From positions 1-64,000 of the forward strand of contig JANXBK010000005.1 of assembly GCA_025057595.1 (NCBI GenBank): DNA of 64,000 nt, in the 5' to 3' direction. The notes beneath the pieces were generated by a model. The model was not told the DNA's origin and searched no databases. It saw only the letters and a list, made by a program, of their open reading frames with translations. A program made the position numbers and the translations under genes. Each line of letters begins with the position of its first letter. The first letter of the stretch is position 1. Origin of the DNA: Thermodesulfovibrio sp. (GTDB lineage Bacteria; Nitrospirota; Thermodesulfovibrionia; Thermodesulfovibrionales; Thermodesulfovibrionaceae). Below, in pieces: positions 22,061 through 32,326 of this stretch.

Positions 22061-23295
22061 TCTTTTCAAAAGTTTTAGCTATAGTACTTGCTGGAGGTAA
22101 AGGTGAAAGATTATTTCCTTTGACATCCTTCAGATCAAAACCAGCTGTTCCTTTTGGAGCAAAATACAGGATCGTTGATTTTGTTTTAAGTAATCTTGTA
22201 AATTCTCAAATTTACTCAATATATCTTCTTGTTCAGTATAAATCCCAGTCTCTTATAGAGCATATAAGACAAAACTGGTTCTTTTCATCAGTTGGCAAAG
22301 ATCACTTTGTAACTGTAGTTCCTCCTCAAATGCGATTTGGACCTGAATGGTTTCAAGGAACAGCAGATGCAGTATTTCAAAATATTGGATTGATAAAGGA
22401 ACATAAGCCTGATTTAGTTTTAATTTTTGGAGCTGATCATATTTACAGAATGGACATAAGACAGATGATAGAGTTTCATCTTGAAAATTCAGCTGAAGTA
22501 ACCGTTGCTGCAAGACCTGTTCCTTTAGCTGAAGCTTCATCTTTTGGAGTAATTGTTGCTCAGCCTGATCAAAAAATTATTGGATTTCAAGAAAAACCTA
22601 AAAATCCTCAACCTATGCCAGACAATCCAGATATGGCTTATGTATCTATGGGAAATTATATATTTAACAGAGATATTTTGATTGACGCATTAGTGAGAGC
22701 AGAAAAAAAGAAACAACATGATTTTGGAGCTCATATTATTCCAGATCTTGTTGAAAGGGGTTGCAAAGTTTATGCTTATGATTTTGGAAGAAACTTAATC
22801 CCTGATATAAAACCCTATGAAGAGAAAGCTTACTGGAGGGATGTAGGAACAATTAAGACATACTTTCAAGCTCATATGGATATGCTTGGTGAGTCTCCTA
22901 TTTTTGAAATATATAATAGAGCTTGGCCTATATATCCAATAAAGTATGATACCCCCCCGACAAAAATTTTTGATGGTGAAATTAAAGACAGTGTTATTTC
23001 TGATGGTGCTATAATCTATGGAGGACGAATCGAGCAATCCTTTATAAGAAGCGGGGTCATAATTGAAAAAGATGTGGAGATTAAAGAATCCTTAATCATG
23101 GATGATGTGATAGTAAAAAAGGGAAGCAAACTAAAAAGAGTGATAGTAGACAAAAAAAATGTGATATATGAGAATGAAGAAATAGGCTTTAACCCAGAAA
23201 AGGATCGCTTTCGTTGCTATATAGATCCTTCCGGAATTTGTATACTTCCAAGAGCAGCAAGATATAATGAATGGCTAAAAGAAAAAACTGGTTAA
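22057..23295 (+). CDS. glgC: Glucose-1-phosphate adenylyltransferase
   Basis: LAGGKGERLFPLTSFRSKPAVPFGAKYRIVDFVLSN; FQGTADAVFQN; SMGNYIF. Confidence 0.95.
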   Translation: MIFSKVLAIVLAGGKGERLFPLTSFRSKPAVPFGAKYRIVDFVLSNLVNSQIYSIYLLVQYKSQSLIEHIRQNWFFSSVGKDHFVTVVPPQMRFGPEWFQGTADAVFQNIGLIKEHKPDLVLIFGADHIYRMDIRQMIEFHLENSAEVTVAARPVPLAEASSFGVIVAQPDQKIIGFQEKPKNPQPMPDNPDMAYVSMGNYIFNRDILIDALVRAEKKKQHDFGAHIIPDLVERGCKVYAYDFGRNLIPDIKPYEEKAYWRDVGTIKTYFQAHMDMLGESPIFEIYNRAWPIYPIKYDTPPTKIFDGEIKDSVISDGAIIYGGRIEQSFIRSGVIIEKDVEIKESLIMDDVIVKKGSKLKRVIVDKKNVIYENEEIGFNPEKDRFRCYIDPSGICILPRAARYNEWLKEKTG

Positions 23296-23339
23296 AAAAC
23301 TCTGGCTCTCTAAAATCAAACACTATACAAAAGGAAACT

Positions 23340-23371
23340 AAAAAACCAAATTCAATTAAAGATGGTTTGGT
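23340..23371 (-). terminator. Putative terminator of MFS gene
   Basis: Minus strand ACCAAA...TTTGGT followed by TTTTTT; upstream arm within the MFS 3' coding end. Confidence 0.4.
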
Positions 23372-24507
23372 AGCTTGGAAAGATGTAGAATTGTAAAAGC
23401 TATAAAAAACATTAAAAAGATTAAAAAAACTAACCAGCCAAAATTTTTATAAATAACTCCAGGTATATAAGAACCAAGCACTCCACCAGCATAGTAAAAG
23501 GAGATATATAAACCATTTATAAGATTTTTTTGTTCAGTAGCTAATTTATTTAGGTATCCTGAGGCAACGGAATGAACTAAAAACATGCCAGCACAAAATC
23601 CGAACATAACCATAAAAATAATTGGAATACTTGGTGTAATGAACAAAGAAAGAAAAAGTCCATAAGTTAATGAACCTAAAAGAAGTGCTTTTTTCTCACT
23701 TTTCACTAATTTCACTATTTTAGTTGCAACAAAAGAAGTAAAGATTCCTGTAATATAACCTGAATAAATAATACCAATGATTAATTCCCCGCTTTGAGGA
23801 TTTAAACTCTTTATTCTAAAGGGTAAAAAATTAGTTACTCCAGAGAAAACAAAAAATATACTAAAAACAGATAAGAAGATTAAGTAATTTATCTTCTTAG
23901 ATAAAACTTTTTTAATAATTTTCATTGTAAAAATTTTGGTATCATAACTTTTAGGAAGTTTGACATTCTCCATCATAAAAGACACTATAGGCAAAACTAA
24001 GAGTAAACTCACAGACATTATTTGAAAACATGTTTTCCATCCAAAAAAGTTTGCAATTGCGCTACCAATAAGTCTTCCCAACAGCCCTCCTGTTATGGTA
24101 AATGCAATATAGTAGGACATAAAAAACTGAATTTTATCCAACTTTGAAACAAGAGATATATAAGTAGTGTTTGAGGTTAAAATAGCTGAGATAAGAAATC
24201 CTTCAATAAATCTTAAAAATATTATAAAAAATATATTATTTGTAATAGACATCAAAAAAACAACCAAAGAATGTATAGTTGCACAAAAGATAACTACTTT
24301 TTTAGGTGAAAAAAAATTTAGAATAAAACTTGAAATAATCGGAATAAAAGTTAACGGAATAAAAGTAGCACTCATTATAAGAGAGACCGTATCCATCGAT
24401 TTTCCAAAAAAATTGCCAATTACAGGAAGTAAAGGTTGCGGCATATGAAGAGCTGATATAGTTAATACAGTTGTATATATGATTGCAAAAAAACATTTAA
24501 TTGACAT
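23356..24507 (-). CDS. MFS transporter (drug/metabolite efflux-like)
   Basis: 12-TM-like; LLPVIGNFFGKSMDTVSLIMSATFIPLTFIPIISSF; GLLGRLIGSAIANFFGWKTCF. Confidence 0.85.
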   Translation of the reverse strand: MSIKCFFAIIYTTVLTISALHMPQPLLPVIGNFFGKSMDTVSLIMSATFIPLTFIPIISSFILNFFSPKKVVIFCATIHSLVVFLMSITNNIFFIIFLRFIEGFLISAILTSNTTYISLVSKLDKIQFFMSYYIAFTITGGLLGRLIGSAIANFFGWKTCFQIMSVSLLLVLPIVSFMMENVKLPKSYDTKIFTMKIIKKVLSKKINYLIFLSVFSIFFVFSGVTNFLPFRIKSLNPQSGELIIGIIYSGYITGIFTSFVATKIVKLVKSEKKALLLGSLTYGLFLSLFITPSIPIIFMVMFGFCAGMFLVHSVASGYLNKLATEQKNLINGLYISFYYAGGVLGSYIPGVIYKNFGWLVFLIFLMFFIAFTILHLSKLPNHL

Positions 24508-24543
24508 AGTTAAAATCCTACTATGTAGGAATGTTTATGTCAA
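24501..24543 (-). promoter_or_regulatory. Nested palindrome overlapping MFS start and putative promoter
   Basis: Outer arms TTGACATA/TATGTCAA, inner TCCTAC-TAT-GTAGGA; minus strand also reads TTGACA-17-TAGGAT. Confidence 0.6.
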
Positions 24544-24550
24544 GAATTAT

Positions 24551-24580
24551 TTGTCATATAATAAAAAAACATGATATAGT
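24551..24580 (+). promoter_or_regulatory. Putative promoter of nifU-like gene (TTGTCA-18-TATAGT)
   Basis: TTGTCA 24551-24556, TATAGT 24575-24580; gene follows with AGGAGGAGG SD. Confidence 0.5.
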
Positions 24581-24611
24581 AAATTTAAATCCTTAAGAGG
24601 AGGAGGCTTTT

Positions 24612-24836
24612 ATGGTTGACAGAACAAAGGTTGAACAGATTTTGAGTAAAATTCGTGTAGGATTGATGGCAGACGGAGGTAACATTGATTTAGTTGATAT
24701 TAAAGATAATATTGTTTATGTGAAACTTAAGGGAGCTTGTGGAGTCTGCCCAATGGCTACTCTTACACTTAAAAACTGGGTAGAAAAAACACTAAAGAGT
24801 GAGATACCTGAGATAAAAGAAGTTGTTGCAGTTTAA
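24612..24836 (+). CDS. NifU-family C-terminal domain Fe-S scaffold protein
   Basis: IRVGLMADGGNIDLVDIKDNIVYVKLKGACGVCPMATLTLKNWVEKTL. Confidence 0.93.
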   Translation: MVDRTKVEQILSKIRVGLMADGGNIDLVDIKDNIVYVKLKGACGVCPMATLTLKNWVEKTLKSEIPEIKEVVAV

Positions 24837-24842
24837 TACTAA

Positions 24843-26033
24843 ATGTTGAAGCTGACTATTCTTTTGTCTTTTTTTATTTATCCCCTTTTAATTTGGGCAG
24901 AACAAAAAGCTTTAATAAAAGATATAAGATATTATGAGATCTCATCTGGAGTAAGAGTTGTTATTGAATCAACAAATTATGTTGAATTTACAAAAGGGCA
25001 ACTAAAAAATCCAGATAGAGTCTTCTTTGATATAAAAAACGCTGTTTTAAACAAAGATATAAAAAAGGAGATTTTCTTAAATACTCAAGAAGTATTTAGG
25101 ATTCGTATTGGTCAGTTTGATCCAAACACTGTAAGATTTGTTTTTGATTTGAATTCATCTCACTATAACCTTAAAGTTATAACTCTTGAAGATCCTTTTA
25201 GATTAGTAATAGATGTCTATTCTCAGCAAAGTAGTAGAATATATGAACAAAAAGAAAAATCTCTATTAAAAAGAAAGATAGTTATAGATCCGGGTCACGG
25301 AGGAAAAGACCCAGGAGCTATAGGTCCTACAGGGCTACAAGAGAAAGAGATTGTACTTGACATAGCACTTAAAATAAAAGAGTTTTTTAAATCCGATCCC
25401 TCTTACGATATTATTCTTACGAGAGACAAAGACATGTATGTCTCTCTTGAAGAAAGAGCGGAGATAGCGAATAAAGCTGAAGCTGATCTTTTTATATCAA
25501 TTCATACAAATGCATCTCCTAATATCTATTCAAAAGGCATTGAGACATATCTTCTTAATTGGACTGACGATGAGGAAGCAATAAGAGTTGCAGCAAGAGA
25601 AAATGCTATATCTGTTAATAAAATGAGACAACTTAAGGGAGAGTTGGGAGTTGTTCTTGCCTCCTTAGAGAGAGAAGCAAAAAGAGACGAATCAATCAAA
25701 CTGGCAAGTTATATACATACATCAATTGTTGAGTCTCTTAAAAAAAGCTTCCTAAGAAGTGATAACGGCGTAAAACAGGCACTTTTTTATGTTTTAATTG
25801 GAGCTAAAATGCCTTCTGTTCTTCTCGAAATATCCTATATAAGTAATCCCGAGGAAGAATATCTACTTTCTCAGGACTTTTACAGAACTAAAATTGCTCA
25901 AGCAATCGCAGAGGGTATAATAAACTACTTTTCTAAATCGGATAGAATAAAAAAAGTGAAGTATACAAAAAATAAAGTTATTAAAGTTAAAAAATCAAAT
26001 GGATATATTAATAAAAAACGCACTCATCTTTAA
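24843..26033 (+). CDS. N-acetylmuramoyl-L-alanine amidase with AMIN domain
   Basis: VIDPGHGGKDPGAIG, SIHTNAS, LLEISYISNPEEE; N-terminal AMIN-like beta region. Confidence 0.93.
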   Translation: MLKLTILLSFFIYPLLIWAEQKALIKDIRYYEISSGVRVVIESTNYVEFTKGQLKNPDRVFFDIKNAVLNKDIKKEIFLNTQEVFRIRIGQFDPNTVRFVFDLNSSHYNLKVITLEDPFRLVIDVYSQQSSRIYEQKEKSLLKRKIVIDPGHGGKDPGAIGPTGLQEKEIVLDIALKIKEFFKSDPSYDIILTRDKDMYVSLEERAEIANKAEADLFISIHTNASPNIYSKGIETYLLNWTDDEEAIRVAARENAISVNKMRQLKGELGVVLASLEREAKRDESIKLASYIHTSIVESLKKSFLRSDNGVKQALFYVLIGAKMPSVLLEISYISNPEEEYLLSQDFYRTKIAQAIAEGIINYFSKSDRIKKVKYTKNKVIKVKKSNGYINKKRTHL

Positions 26034-27552
26034 TGGTGAAGGAAATCCTCCATTTAAGGCAAATATAGGTATTAAAGGTGAAAAAATAGCTTATATAGGA
26101 AAAGATACTTTTGATACCAAAAAGGTAATAGATGTTAAAGAATGTTTTCTTGCTCCAGGATTTATTGATACCCATGCTCACTCAGAGTTTACCCTTCCTG
26201 CTGATCCAAGAGCTGAAGGCAAAATTACTCAAGGAATTACTACTGAAATAAACGGAAACTGTGGAATATCAGCATCTCCACTTTTAGGTGAGTTCTTTGA
26301 GAGAAGAATTTCTGATTTTAAAACTTTTGAACTTAAACCTTGGCATACTCTCAAGGAGTATCTACTATTACTTAAAAAGACCAAACCTACAATAAACTTT
26401 GTTACTCTCTGCGGACATGGAAATTTAAGAGGAGCTATATTAGGTTACAAAAATATAAAGCCTCAAAAATATCAAATTGAAAAGATGAAAGTTTTACTGA
26501 AAAAAGAACTTTTTTTTAGTATAAGAGGTCTTTCAACGGGTTTAATATATCCTCCAGGAATTTTCTCGGATACTGAAGAAATTGTAGAACTTGCTAAAAT
26601 AATAGCAACAAAAAAAGGTATTTACGCAACTCATATAAGAAGTGAAGGCGAAAGATTACTGTCTTCTCTGGAGGAAACAGTATTAATAGGTGAAAAATCA
26701 AAGGTTTCTATTCATATATCTCATCTTAAAAGTTCTGGTAAAGAAAATTGGTGGAAAATAGATTCTGCTTTAAGGATTATAGAAGATGCCCAAAAAAAAG
26801 GAGTTAAAATAACTGTAGACACATATCCCTATACAGCCTCTCAAACTGAGCTTGATGTTTTTTTGCCTCCTTGGATAATTGAAGGAAGTAAAGAAGAAAT
26901 TATAGAAAGAATTAAGAAGAAAAATGTCAGAAACTCCATAAAGAAATATTTTAAAGAAAAGGGAGAGGATTTTTTAAAAAATCTTATAATTTCCAATGTG
27001 GCAAATAGAGTAGATTCTCAATTGATTGGAAAAAATCTTTTTGAGTTAACAAAATTAAACCATATCGCAGATTTTATTTGCGATCTTCTTATTCGTTCTG
27101 AACTTCAGGTAGAAGTAATCTATTTTGGTATGAGCGAAGAAAACTTAGAGAAAATTTTACAAAAACCTTATACTATGATAGGTACTGATGCATCTGCAAA
27201 ATGCAAAGAGGGCATTACAGCCAAAGGGAAACCTCATCCACGAGGATTTGGAAGCTTTCCAAGATTTATAAAGAGATATGTCTTAGAAAAGAAGCTATTA
27301 CCACTTGAAGAAGCAATAAAAAAAATAACCTCTCTGCCTGCGAAAACATTCAAAATTGAAAAAAGAGGAGTTATAAAAGAAGGATATTTTGCTGATATAG
27401 TAATCTTTGATCCAACAGAAATAGAGGACACAGCTACATTCGCTGACCCATTTAAAATTTCAAAAGGAATAAAATATGTAATAGTTAATGGAAAAATAAC
27501 AGTGGTAGATGGTGTACTAACAGGAATAAGAAATGGAAAAACTTTAGTATGA
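25999..27552 (+). CDS. N-acyl-D-amino-acid deacylase family amidohydrolase
   Basis: APGFIDTHAHSE, TEINGNCGISASP, HIRSEGERLL, SHLKSSGKENWWKI, GTDAS, HPRGFGSFPR. Confidence 0.9.
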   Translation: MDILIKNALIFNGEGNPPFKANIGIKGEKIAYIGKDTFDTKKVIDVKECFLAPGFIDTHAHSEFTLPADPRAEGKITQGITTEINGNCGISASPLLGEFFERRISDFKTFELKPWHTLKEYLLLLKKTKPTINFVTLCGHGNLRGAILGYKNIKPQKYQIEKMKVLLKKELFFSIRGLSTGLIYPPGIFSDTEEIVELAKIIATKKGIYATHIRSEGERLLSSLEETVLIGEKSKVSIHISHLKSSGKENWWKIDSALRIIEDAQKKGVKITVDTYPYTASQTELDVFLPPWIIEGSKEEIIERIKKKNVRNSIKKYFKEKGEDFLKNLIISNVANRVDSQLIGKNLFELTKLNHIADFICDLLIRSELQVEVIYFGMSEENLEKILQKPYTMIGTDASAKCKEGITAKGKPHPRGFGSFPRFIKRYVLEKKLLPLEEAIKKITSLPAKTFKIEKRGVIKEGYFADIVIFDPTEIEDTATFADPFKISKGIKYVIVNGKITVVDGVLTGIRNGKTLV

Positions 27553-28193
27553 AAACAGTCGGTATAACCTGCGGTATTGACAAAAAAAGAGTTTATCTCA
27601 ACAGAGAGTATATAGAAAAACTAATAAAATTGAATTTAATACCTTATTTAATAACTCCCCAAATGGTTTTAAATAAAAATTGTATTCCCATTAAAAAACT
27701 TTCCGCATTAATTATTTCAGGTGGTGGAGATATATCTCCTCATTTTTACTCTGAAAAAGACACTGCTTGCAAAAATTTAGTTCCTGAAGAAAGAACAGTA
27801 TCTGAACTTAAGCTACTTAGTGAATTTATTAAAACAGGCAAGCCTATTTTGGGAATTTGTTATGGTATGCAGCTTATGAATGTATTCTTAGGTGGTACAC
27901 TCCTTCAAGACATAAAAACAAATATAGTTCACACCAAAGGTTTTCATGAAGTTGAAGTCTTTGATGATAAATTTTTACCAAAAGGCATATATACAGTAAA
28001 CACATCTCATCATCAAGCAATTAAAGATTTAGGAGACGGTATTCTACCTTTTTGTGTCTCAAAGGATAAGATAGTTGAAGGTATATATCTTAAGAGGCAT
28101 CCATTTTTTGTTGGTGTTCAGTGGCATCCTGAACGAGACTCTGGAGAGCTTTCAGATTTACTTTGGCAGACTTTTCTAAGAAATCTTAAGTAA
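27549..28193 (+). CDS. Peptidase C26 / gamma-glutamyl-GABA hydrolase-like glutamine amidotransferase
   Basis: [46 protein letters not shown]. Confidence 0.93.
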   Translation: MKTVGITCGIDKKRVYLNREYIEKLIKLNLIPYLITPQMVLNKNCIPIKKLSALIISGGGDISPHFYSEKDTACKNLVPEERTVSELKLLSEFIKTGKPILGICYGMQLMNVFLGGTLLQDIKTNIVHTKGFHEVEVFDDKFLPKGIYTVNTSHHQAIKDLGDGILPFCVSKDKIVEGIYLKRHPFFVGVQWHPERDSGELSDLLWQTFLRNLK

Positions 28194-28788
28194 TTCTTTT
28201 TGCTAACTCAATCCAAGGATATCTTTGAAGAACCTTTACAAGAGAGTTTAATTTACCTGAGTTAATAAACTCTATTTTTTCATCTTCACTGTATACTCCA
28301 TAAAAAGAAATCGTCTCAAAAATAGCTTTTCCTAAGTATGCTCCAGGTTTTAAAACATCATTAGGTCGTGTATAGTAGGGGTCTTCTCCTTCTGAGCAGG
28401 CTTTGTTAAATACATTGAATTGTCTACAAGCAAGAGGCCTTATCGGATAGATTGAGCATATATCATCAATTAGAAATGGGCATGGATCATCTTTCTTATG
28501 TGCTATTAAAGATCTTTTTATTTTTGAACGTAAAGGCTCATCAGTTTTCTCAATTACATACCAGTAAATCCCTACTATCTCTATCGGATAAACTGGGATA
28601 TCCTGATGTGTTTTACAACAACTACTGCAACCTTTTCTACATGCAAGAGACTCTCCTTTCTTCTGTCTTTTTTTAATTTCACTGTAAACTCCCTCATCCA
28701 TTACTGCATAAGAATTAAGAAGTAAAGATAACCATTTATGAATCTTCTCATCTTCTGGAAAGGTAAGCCTGAATCTATTCTTTTTCAA
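28186..28788 (-). CDS. YkgJ-family cysteine cluster protein
   Basis: CRKGCSSCCKT, CPFLIDDICSIYPIRPLACRQF. Confidence 0.9.
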   Translation of the reverse strand: MKKNRFRLTFPEDEKIHKWLSLLLNSYAVMDEGVYSEIKKRQKKGESLACRKGCSSCCKTHQDIPVYPIEIVGIYWYVIEKTDEPLRSKIKRSLIAHKKDDPCPFLIDDICSIYPIRPLACRQFNVFNKACSEGEDPYYTRPNDVLKPGAYLGKAIFETISFYGVYSEDEKIEFINSGKLNSLVKVLQRYPWIELAKRIT

Positions 28789-29146
28789 TTCTTATTAATT
28801 TAGCTCCCTTTAGAAGTTTAAATATTTGAGGGTCATCTAGGATTCTTCCAACAATATTTACTTCTGAGGCTGCTACTGGTTCAGAACCTGTACTTGCTGG
28901 AGTAGGCCCAAAAAATATAGCTAATGCTTGTCCTGGAGGCCAATAACCTATATCTCCTACTTTTACTTTAGTTGTAGCAGTACTGTCAAGGGGCATCTTT
29001 ATTCCAATTGAAAAATAAAACTCATCTCCCCACTCATTTATATCTGATTCTATAGGTAGAGAATGATAGATTCTTTTAGCACACTCTGTATCAAAGAGTT
29101 CTGCTGCTATCTGTTTGTTTTGAATAACTATCTTTATTCTAGGCAT
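28775..29146 (-). CDS. Cyclophilin-like fold protein (TM1367/DUF3830-like)
   Basis: [22 protein letters not shown]...VNIVGRI. Confidence 0.75.
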   Translation of the reverse strand: MPRIKIVIQNKQIAAELFDTECAKRIYHSLPIESDINEWGDEFYFSIGIKMPLDSTATTKVKVGDIGYWPPGQALAIFFGPTPASTGSEPVAASEVNIVGRILDDPQIFKLLKGAKLIRIEKE

Positions 29147-30362
29147 GTTTTATTTTTTGTTTATAAATTAAAATTGGTGAAGTTTTTTTGTTTACCACTT
29201 CTTCATTAATTATGCATTCAGAGATTCCTTTTTCAGAGGGAATTATATACATCACATCAAGCATTATATCCTCAAGAATACTTCGTAAAGCACGAGCTCC
29301 TGTTTTTCTCTCTATAGCTTTTTTAGCAATTGCTCTTAAAGCATCATCAGTAAATGTTAATTTTACTCCATCAATACTGAAAAGCTTTTGATACTGTCTA
29401 ATAAGTGCATTTTTAGGCTTTGTAAGAATATCAATTAAAGCTACCTCATCTAACTCATGAAGTGTTGCAACAACTGGAAATCTTCCAACAAATTCAGGAA
29501 TCATACCGTATTTAATAAGATCCTCTGGCTCAACAAAATCAAGTATGTTTTTTTCCTCTGCTTTGACTAACTCTGAGAGAAATCCTACTGTTCTTTTGCC
29601 AACTCTTCTTTTAATAATCTCTTCAAGACCAACAAATGCGCCTCCACAGATAAAAAGTATATTAGTTGTATCCATTTGAATATACTCTTGATGAGGATGT
29701 TTCCTACCACCCTGTGGAGGTATATTTGCAACTGTACCTTCAACAATTTTAAGAAGTGCTTGTTGTACTCCCTCTCCAGAAACATCACGTGTGATAGAGG
29801 GACTGTCTGATTTCCTACTTATCTTGTCTATTTCATCTATATAAACAATTCCAATTTGTGCTCTCTGAATGTCAAAATTTGCATTCTGTAAAAGTTTTAG
29901 AAGTATATTTTCTACATCCTCTCCAACATATCCAGCTTCAGTCAAGGTTGTAGCATCAGCTATTGCAAAGGGAACATCAAGAAATTTTGCGAGTGTTTGA
30001 GCAAGAAGTGTTTTTCCTGTTCCAGTAGGTCCTATAAGCATAATGTTACTTTTTTGAATCTCATCAGAAGGTGAACCTCTAAAAATTCTTTTGTAGTGAT
30101 TATAAACAGCAACTGAAAGAATTTTTTTTGCTCTCTCTTGTCCAACTACATAGTCGTTTAAAAACTTATGTATCTGTTGAGGAGTAGGAAGCTCTTTTGA
30201 ACGTTCAAACTCTGTGAGCTTCTCTTCCTCCAGTATCTCATTACATAAGGAAATACACTCATTACAGATATAAACACCACTTCCAGCTATTAGTTTTTTT
30301 ACTTCCCTTTGAGATTTACCACAAAAAGAGCATCTCAAAGTATCATCCGTCTTTTTTGCCAT
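29139..30362 (-). CDS. clpX: ATP-dependent Clp protease ATP-binding subunit ClpX
   Basis: Zn-binding [11 protein letters not shown]...[28 protein letters not shown]. Confidence 0.98.
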   Translation of the reverse strand: MAKKTDDTLRCSFCGKSQREVKKLIAGSGVYICNECISLCNEILEEEKLTEFERSKELPTPQQIHKFLNDYVVGQERAKKILSVAVYNHYKRIFRGSPSDEIQKSNIMLIGPTGTGKTLLAQTLAKFLDVPFAIADATTLTEAGYVGEDVENILLKLLQNANFDIQRAQIGIVYIDEIDKISRKSDSPSITRDVSGEGVQQALLKIVEGTVANIPPQGGRKHPHQEYIQMDTTNILFICGGAFVGLEEIIKRRVGKRTVGFLSELVKAEEKNILDFVEPEDLIKYGMIPEFVGRFPVVATLHELDEVALIDILTKPKNALIRQYQKLFSIDGVKLTFTDDALRAIAKKAIERKTGARALRSILEDIMLDVMYIIPSEKGISECIINEEVVNKKTSPILIYKQKIKHA

Positions 30363-30370
30363 AGTATCAC

Positions 30371-30961
30371 CTATTTAATCTTCATTGGTGATATAACTTC
30401 ATCTATAATCCCATACTCTTTGGCTTCTTCTGCAGACATGAAGAAATCTCTCTCTGTGTCTTTCTGAATTCTTTCAATCGGCTGTCCTGTATGCTTTGCA
30501 AGAATCCTATTTAAAAGATCCTTCATTTTCAGTATCTCTCTTGCATGTATCTCTACATCTGAGGCTTGTCCATAAAAGCCTCCAATTGGCTGATGAATCA
30601 TAACTCGAGAGTGAGGAAGTGCAAATCTTTTACCTTTTGTTCCTGCAGCTAAAAGAATACAAGCCATAGAGGAAGCCTGTCCAACACAGTAAGTAGCTAT
30701 ATCTGGTTTTACATACTGCATCGTGTCATAAATTGCAAGTCCACTTGATACCATTCCTCCTGGACTATTTATATATACATGTATGTCTTTGTCAGGATCT
30801 TCTGTCTGTAGAAAAAGAAGTTGGGCAATTACAACATTTGCTACCTGATCATTTATTTCAGTGCCTATAAATATAATACGATCTTTAAGAAGTCTCGAGT
30901 AGATATCATAGACTCTCTCTGTTCTGCCTGTTTGCTCTATTACAATAGGTACTATACTCAC
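30371..30961 (-). CDS. clpP: ATP-dependent Clp protease proteolytic subunit
   Basis: [42 protein letters not shown]. Confidence 0.98.
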   Translation of the reverse strand: MSIVPIVIEQTGRTERVYDIYSRLLKDRIIFIGTEINDQVANVVIAQLLFLQTEDPDKDIHVYINSPGGMVSSGLAIYDTMQYVKPDIATYCVGQASSMACILLAAGTKGKRFALPHSRVMIHQPIGGFYGQASDVEIHAREILKMKDLLNRILAKHTGQPIERIQKDTERDFFMSAEEAKEYGIIDEVISPMKIK

Positions 30962-32193
30962 TTTGCCTCCTCCTTTTTTAAAACTTTAGCTTTTTGTAAG
31001 ATAGTATCAATAACTTTCTTTTGAAATACATTACTACGAAGCCCCTCTAATGACCCATCCTTTGACATAAAATATTGAATTACTGCTTGAGGAGTCATAC
31101 TATATTTTTTTGCAAGCTCTAAAACCTCCTTTGTTAAATCTTCTTGAGTTACTGTAATATTCTCTTTCTCTCCTATTATTTCAAGAAGAATAAAAGCTTT
31201 AATATTTCTTTTAGCTCTATCTAAAATTTTATCCATATTTTTAGTTATATCTATGCCTCTGGACTCGTACTCTTCTGTAATTCTTCTTATCTCCATCTCA
31301 AGAAGCCCTTCAGGAAGCTCAAAATTATGAGTTTCAATAAGCTTATTGAGAAGTTCTGCTCTCTTTCTTTCCTCTGCATACTGTTTTTTTGAGTTTTCAA
31401 GGCTTTCTCTAATATATTTCTTTAAACTTTCAAAATCTTCAAAACCTAATTCAGCTGGAAGTTCTTCAAGAGGAATTTTACTCTTTCTTTTTACTTCCTT
31501 GAGAGAAATCTGGAAGTTAATTTTTTTACCTGCATAAGTAGCTATACTGTCTTGAGGAAACTCTATATCAAAAGAAAAGCTTTCTCCTTTTTTTCTACCC
31601 ATAAATGCTCTTGAGAAGTCTTCAGGATAGGGTCCTGCACCAATTTTATAAACATAATCTTTTATATTCTCTCCCATATCAGTCTTATAATCAAATACCA
31701 CAAGATCTCCCTCCTTTACTGCCTCTTCAGTAGGCTCATAACTGCCTTTTTCTTCAGAGAGTTGATCTATTAACCTGTCAACCTCTTCATCAGTTATATC
31801 TATAGATAGTTCTTCAATCTCTATGTTTTCATAGTTTAAGTTTTCAACTTCTGGTCTTATTTCAACTATTAAATCAAATGAAAGAGGCTCATTTCTTTTT
31901 ATTTCTATCATATCTTCACTTTGAGGAGGAAGAACAGGTTTTAGATTGGCCTGTTGTACTGCCTCTCTATAGGATTCTGAAAGAAGTCTCTCTAAAACTT
32001 CAGATTTTACATCCTCTACAAACTTTTTTTCTATTATTGAAAGAGGGACTTTGCCAGGTCGAAAGCCAGGAATATTTGCTTTTTTTTGAATCTCTTTTAA
32101 TACTTTTTGAATTTCTCTCTCCACCACCTCTGCAGGTATCTCAAATTTTAGTCTTTTTTTTGTTGATGAGATCTCTTCAATTGCCTTTAACAC
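30958..32193 (-). CDS. tig: Trigger factor
   Basis: [22 protein letters not shown]-like middle domain; tig-clpP-clpX order. Confidence 0.96.
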   Translation of the reverse strand: MLKAIEEISSTKKRLKFEIPAEVVEREIQKVLKEIQKKANIPGFRPGKVPLSIIEKKFVEDVKSEVLERLLSESYREAVQQANLKPVLPPQSEDMIEIKRNEPLSFDLIVEIRPEVENLNYENIEIEELSIDITDEEVDRLIDQLSEEKGSYEPTEEAVKEGDLVVFDYKTDMGENIKDYVYKIGAGPYPEDFSRAFMGRKKGESFSFDIEFPQDSIATYAGKKINFQISLKEVKRKSKIPLEELPAELGFEDFESLKKYIRESLENSKKQYAEERKRAELLNKLIETHNFELPEGLLEMEIRRITEEYESRGIDITKNMDKILDRAKRNIKAFILLEIIGEKENITVTQEDLTKEVLELAKKYSMTPQAVIQYFMSKDGSLEGLRSNVFQKKVIDTILQKAKVLKKEEAK

Positions 32194-32224
32194 CTTGCCT
32201 CCTTTTATTTGTACTAATAAAAAA

Positions 32225-32307
32225 TGCCGAAGGCGGGATTTGAACCCGCACGGGATTTACCCACCAGATCCTGAATCTGGTGCGTCTGCCAGTTCCGCCA
32301 CTTCGGC
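32225..32307 (-). tRNA. tRNA-Leu (anticodon CAG)
   Basis: GCCGAAG/CTTCGGC acceptor, anticodon loop TTCAGGA, long variable arm, GGTTCAAATCC T-arm; no encoded CCA. Confidence 0.95.
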
Positions 32308-32326
32308 TTATATTATTTTATTTGGA

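Noticed and set aside
23271-23396. 41-aa basic ORF (MAKRKNWLKNSGSLKSNTIQKETKKPNSIKDGLVAWKDVEL) overlapping glgC and antisense to the MFS end
   Set aside because: No SD, overlaps glgC out of frame and a terminator-like stem; more likely chance.
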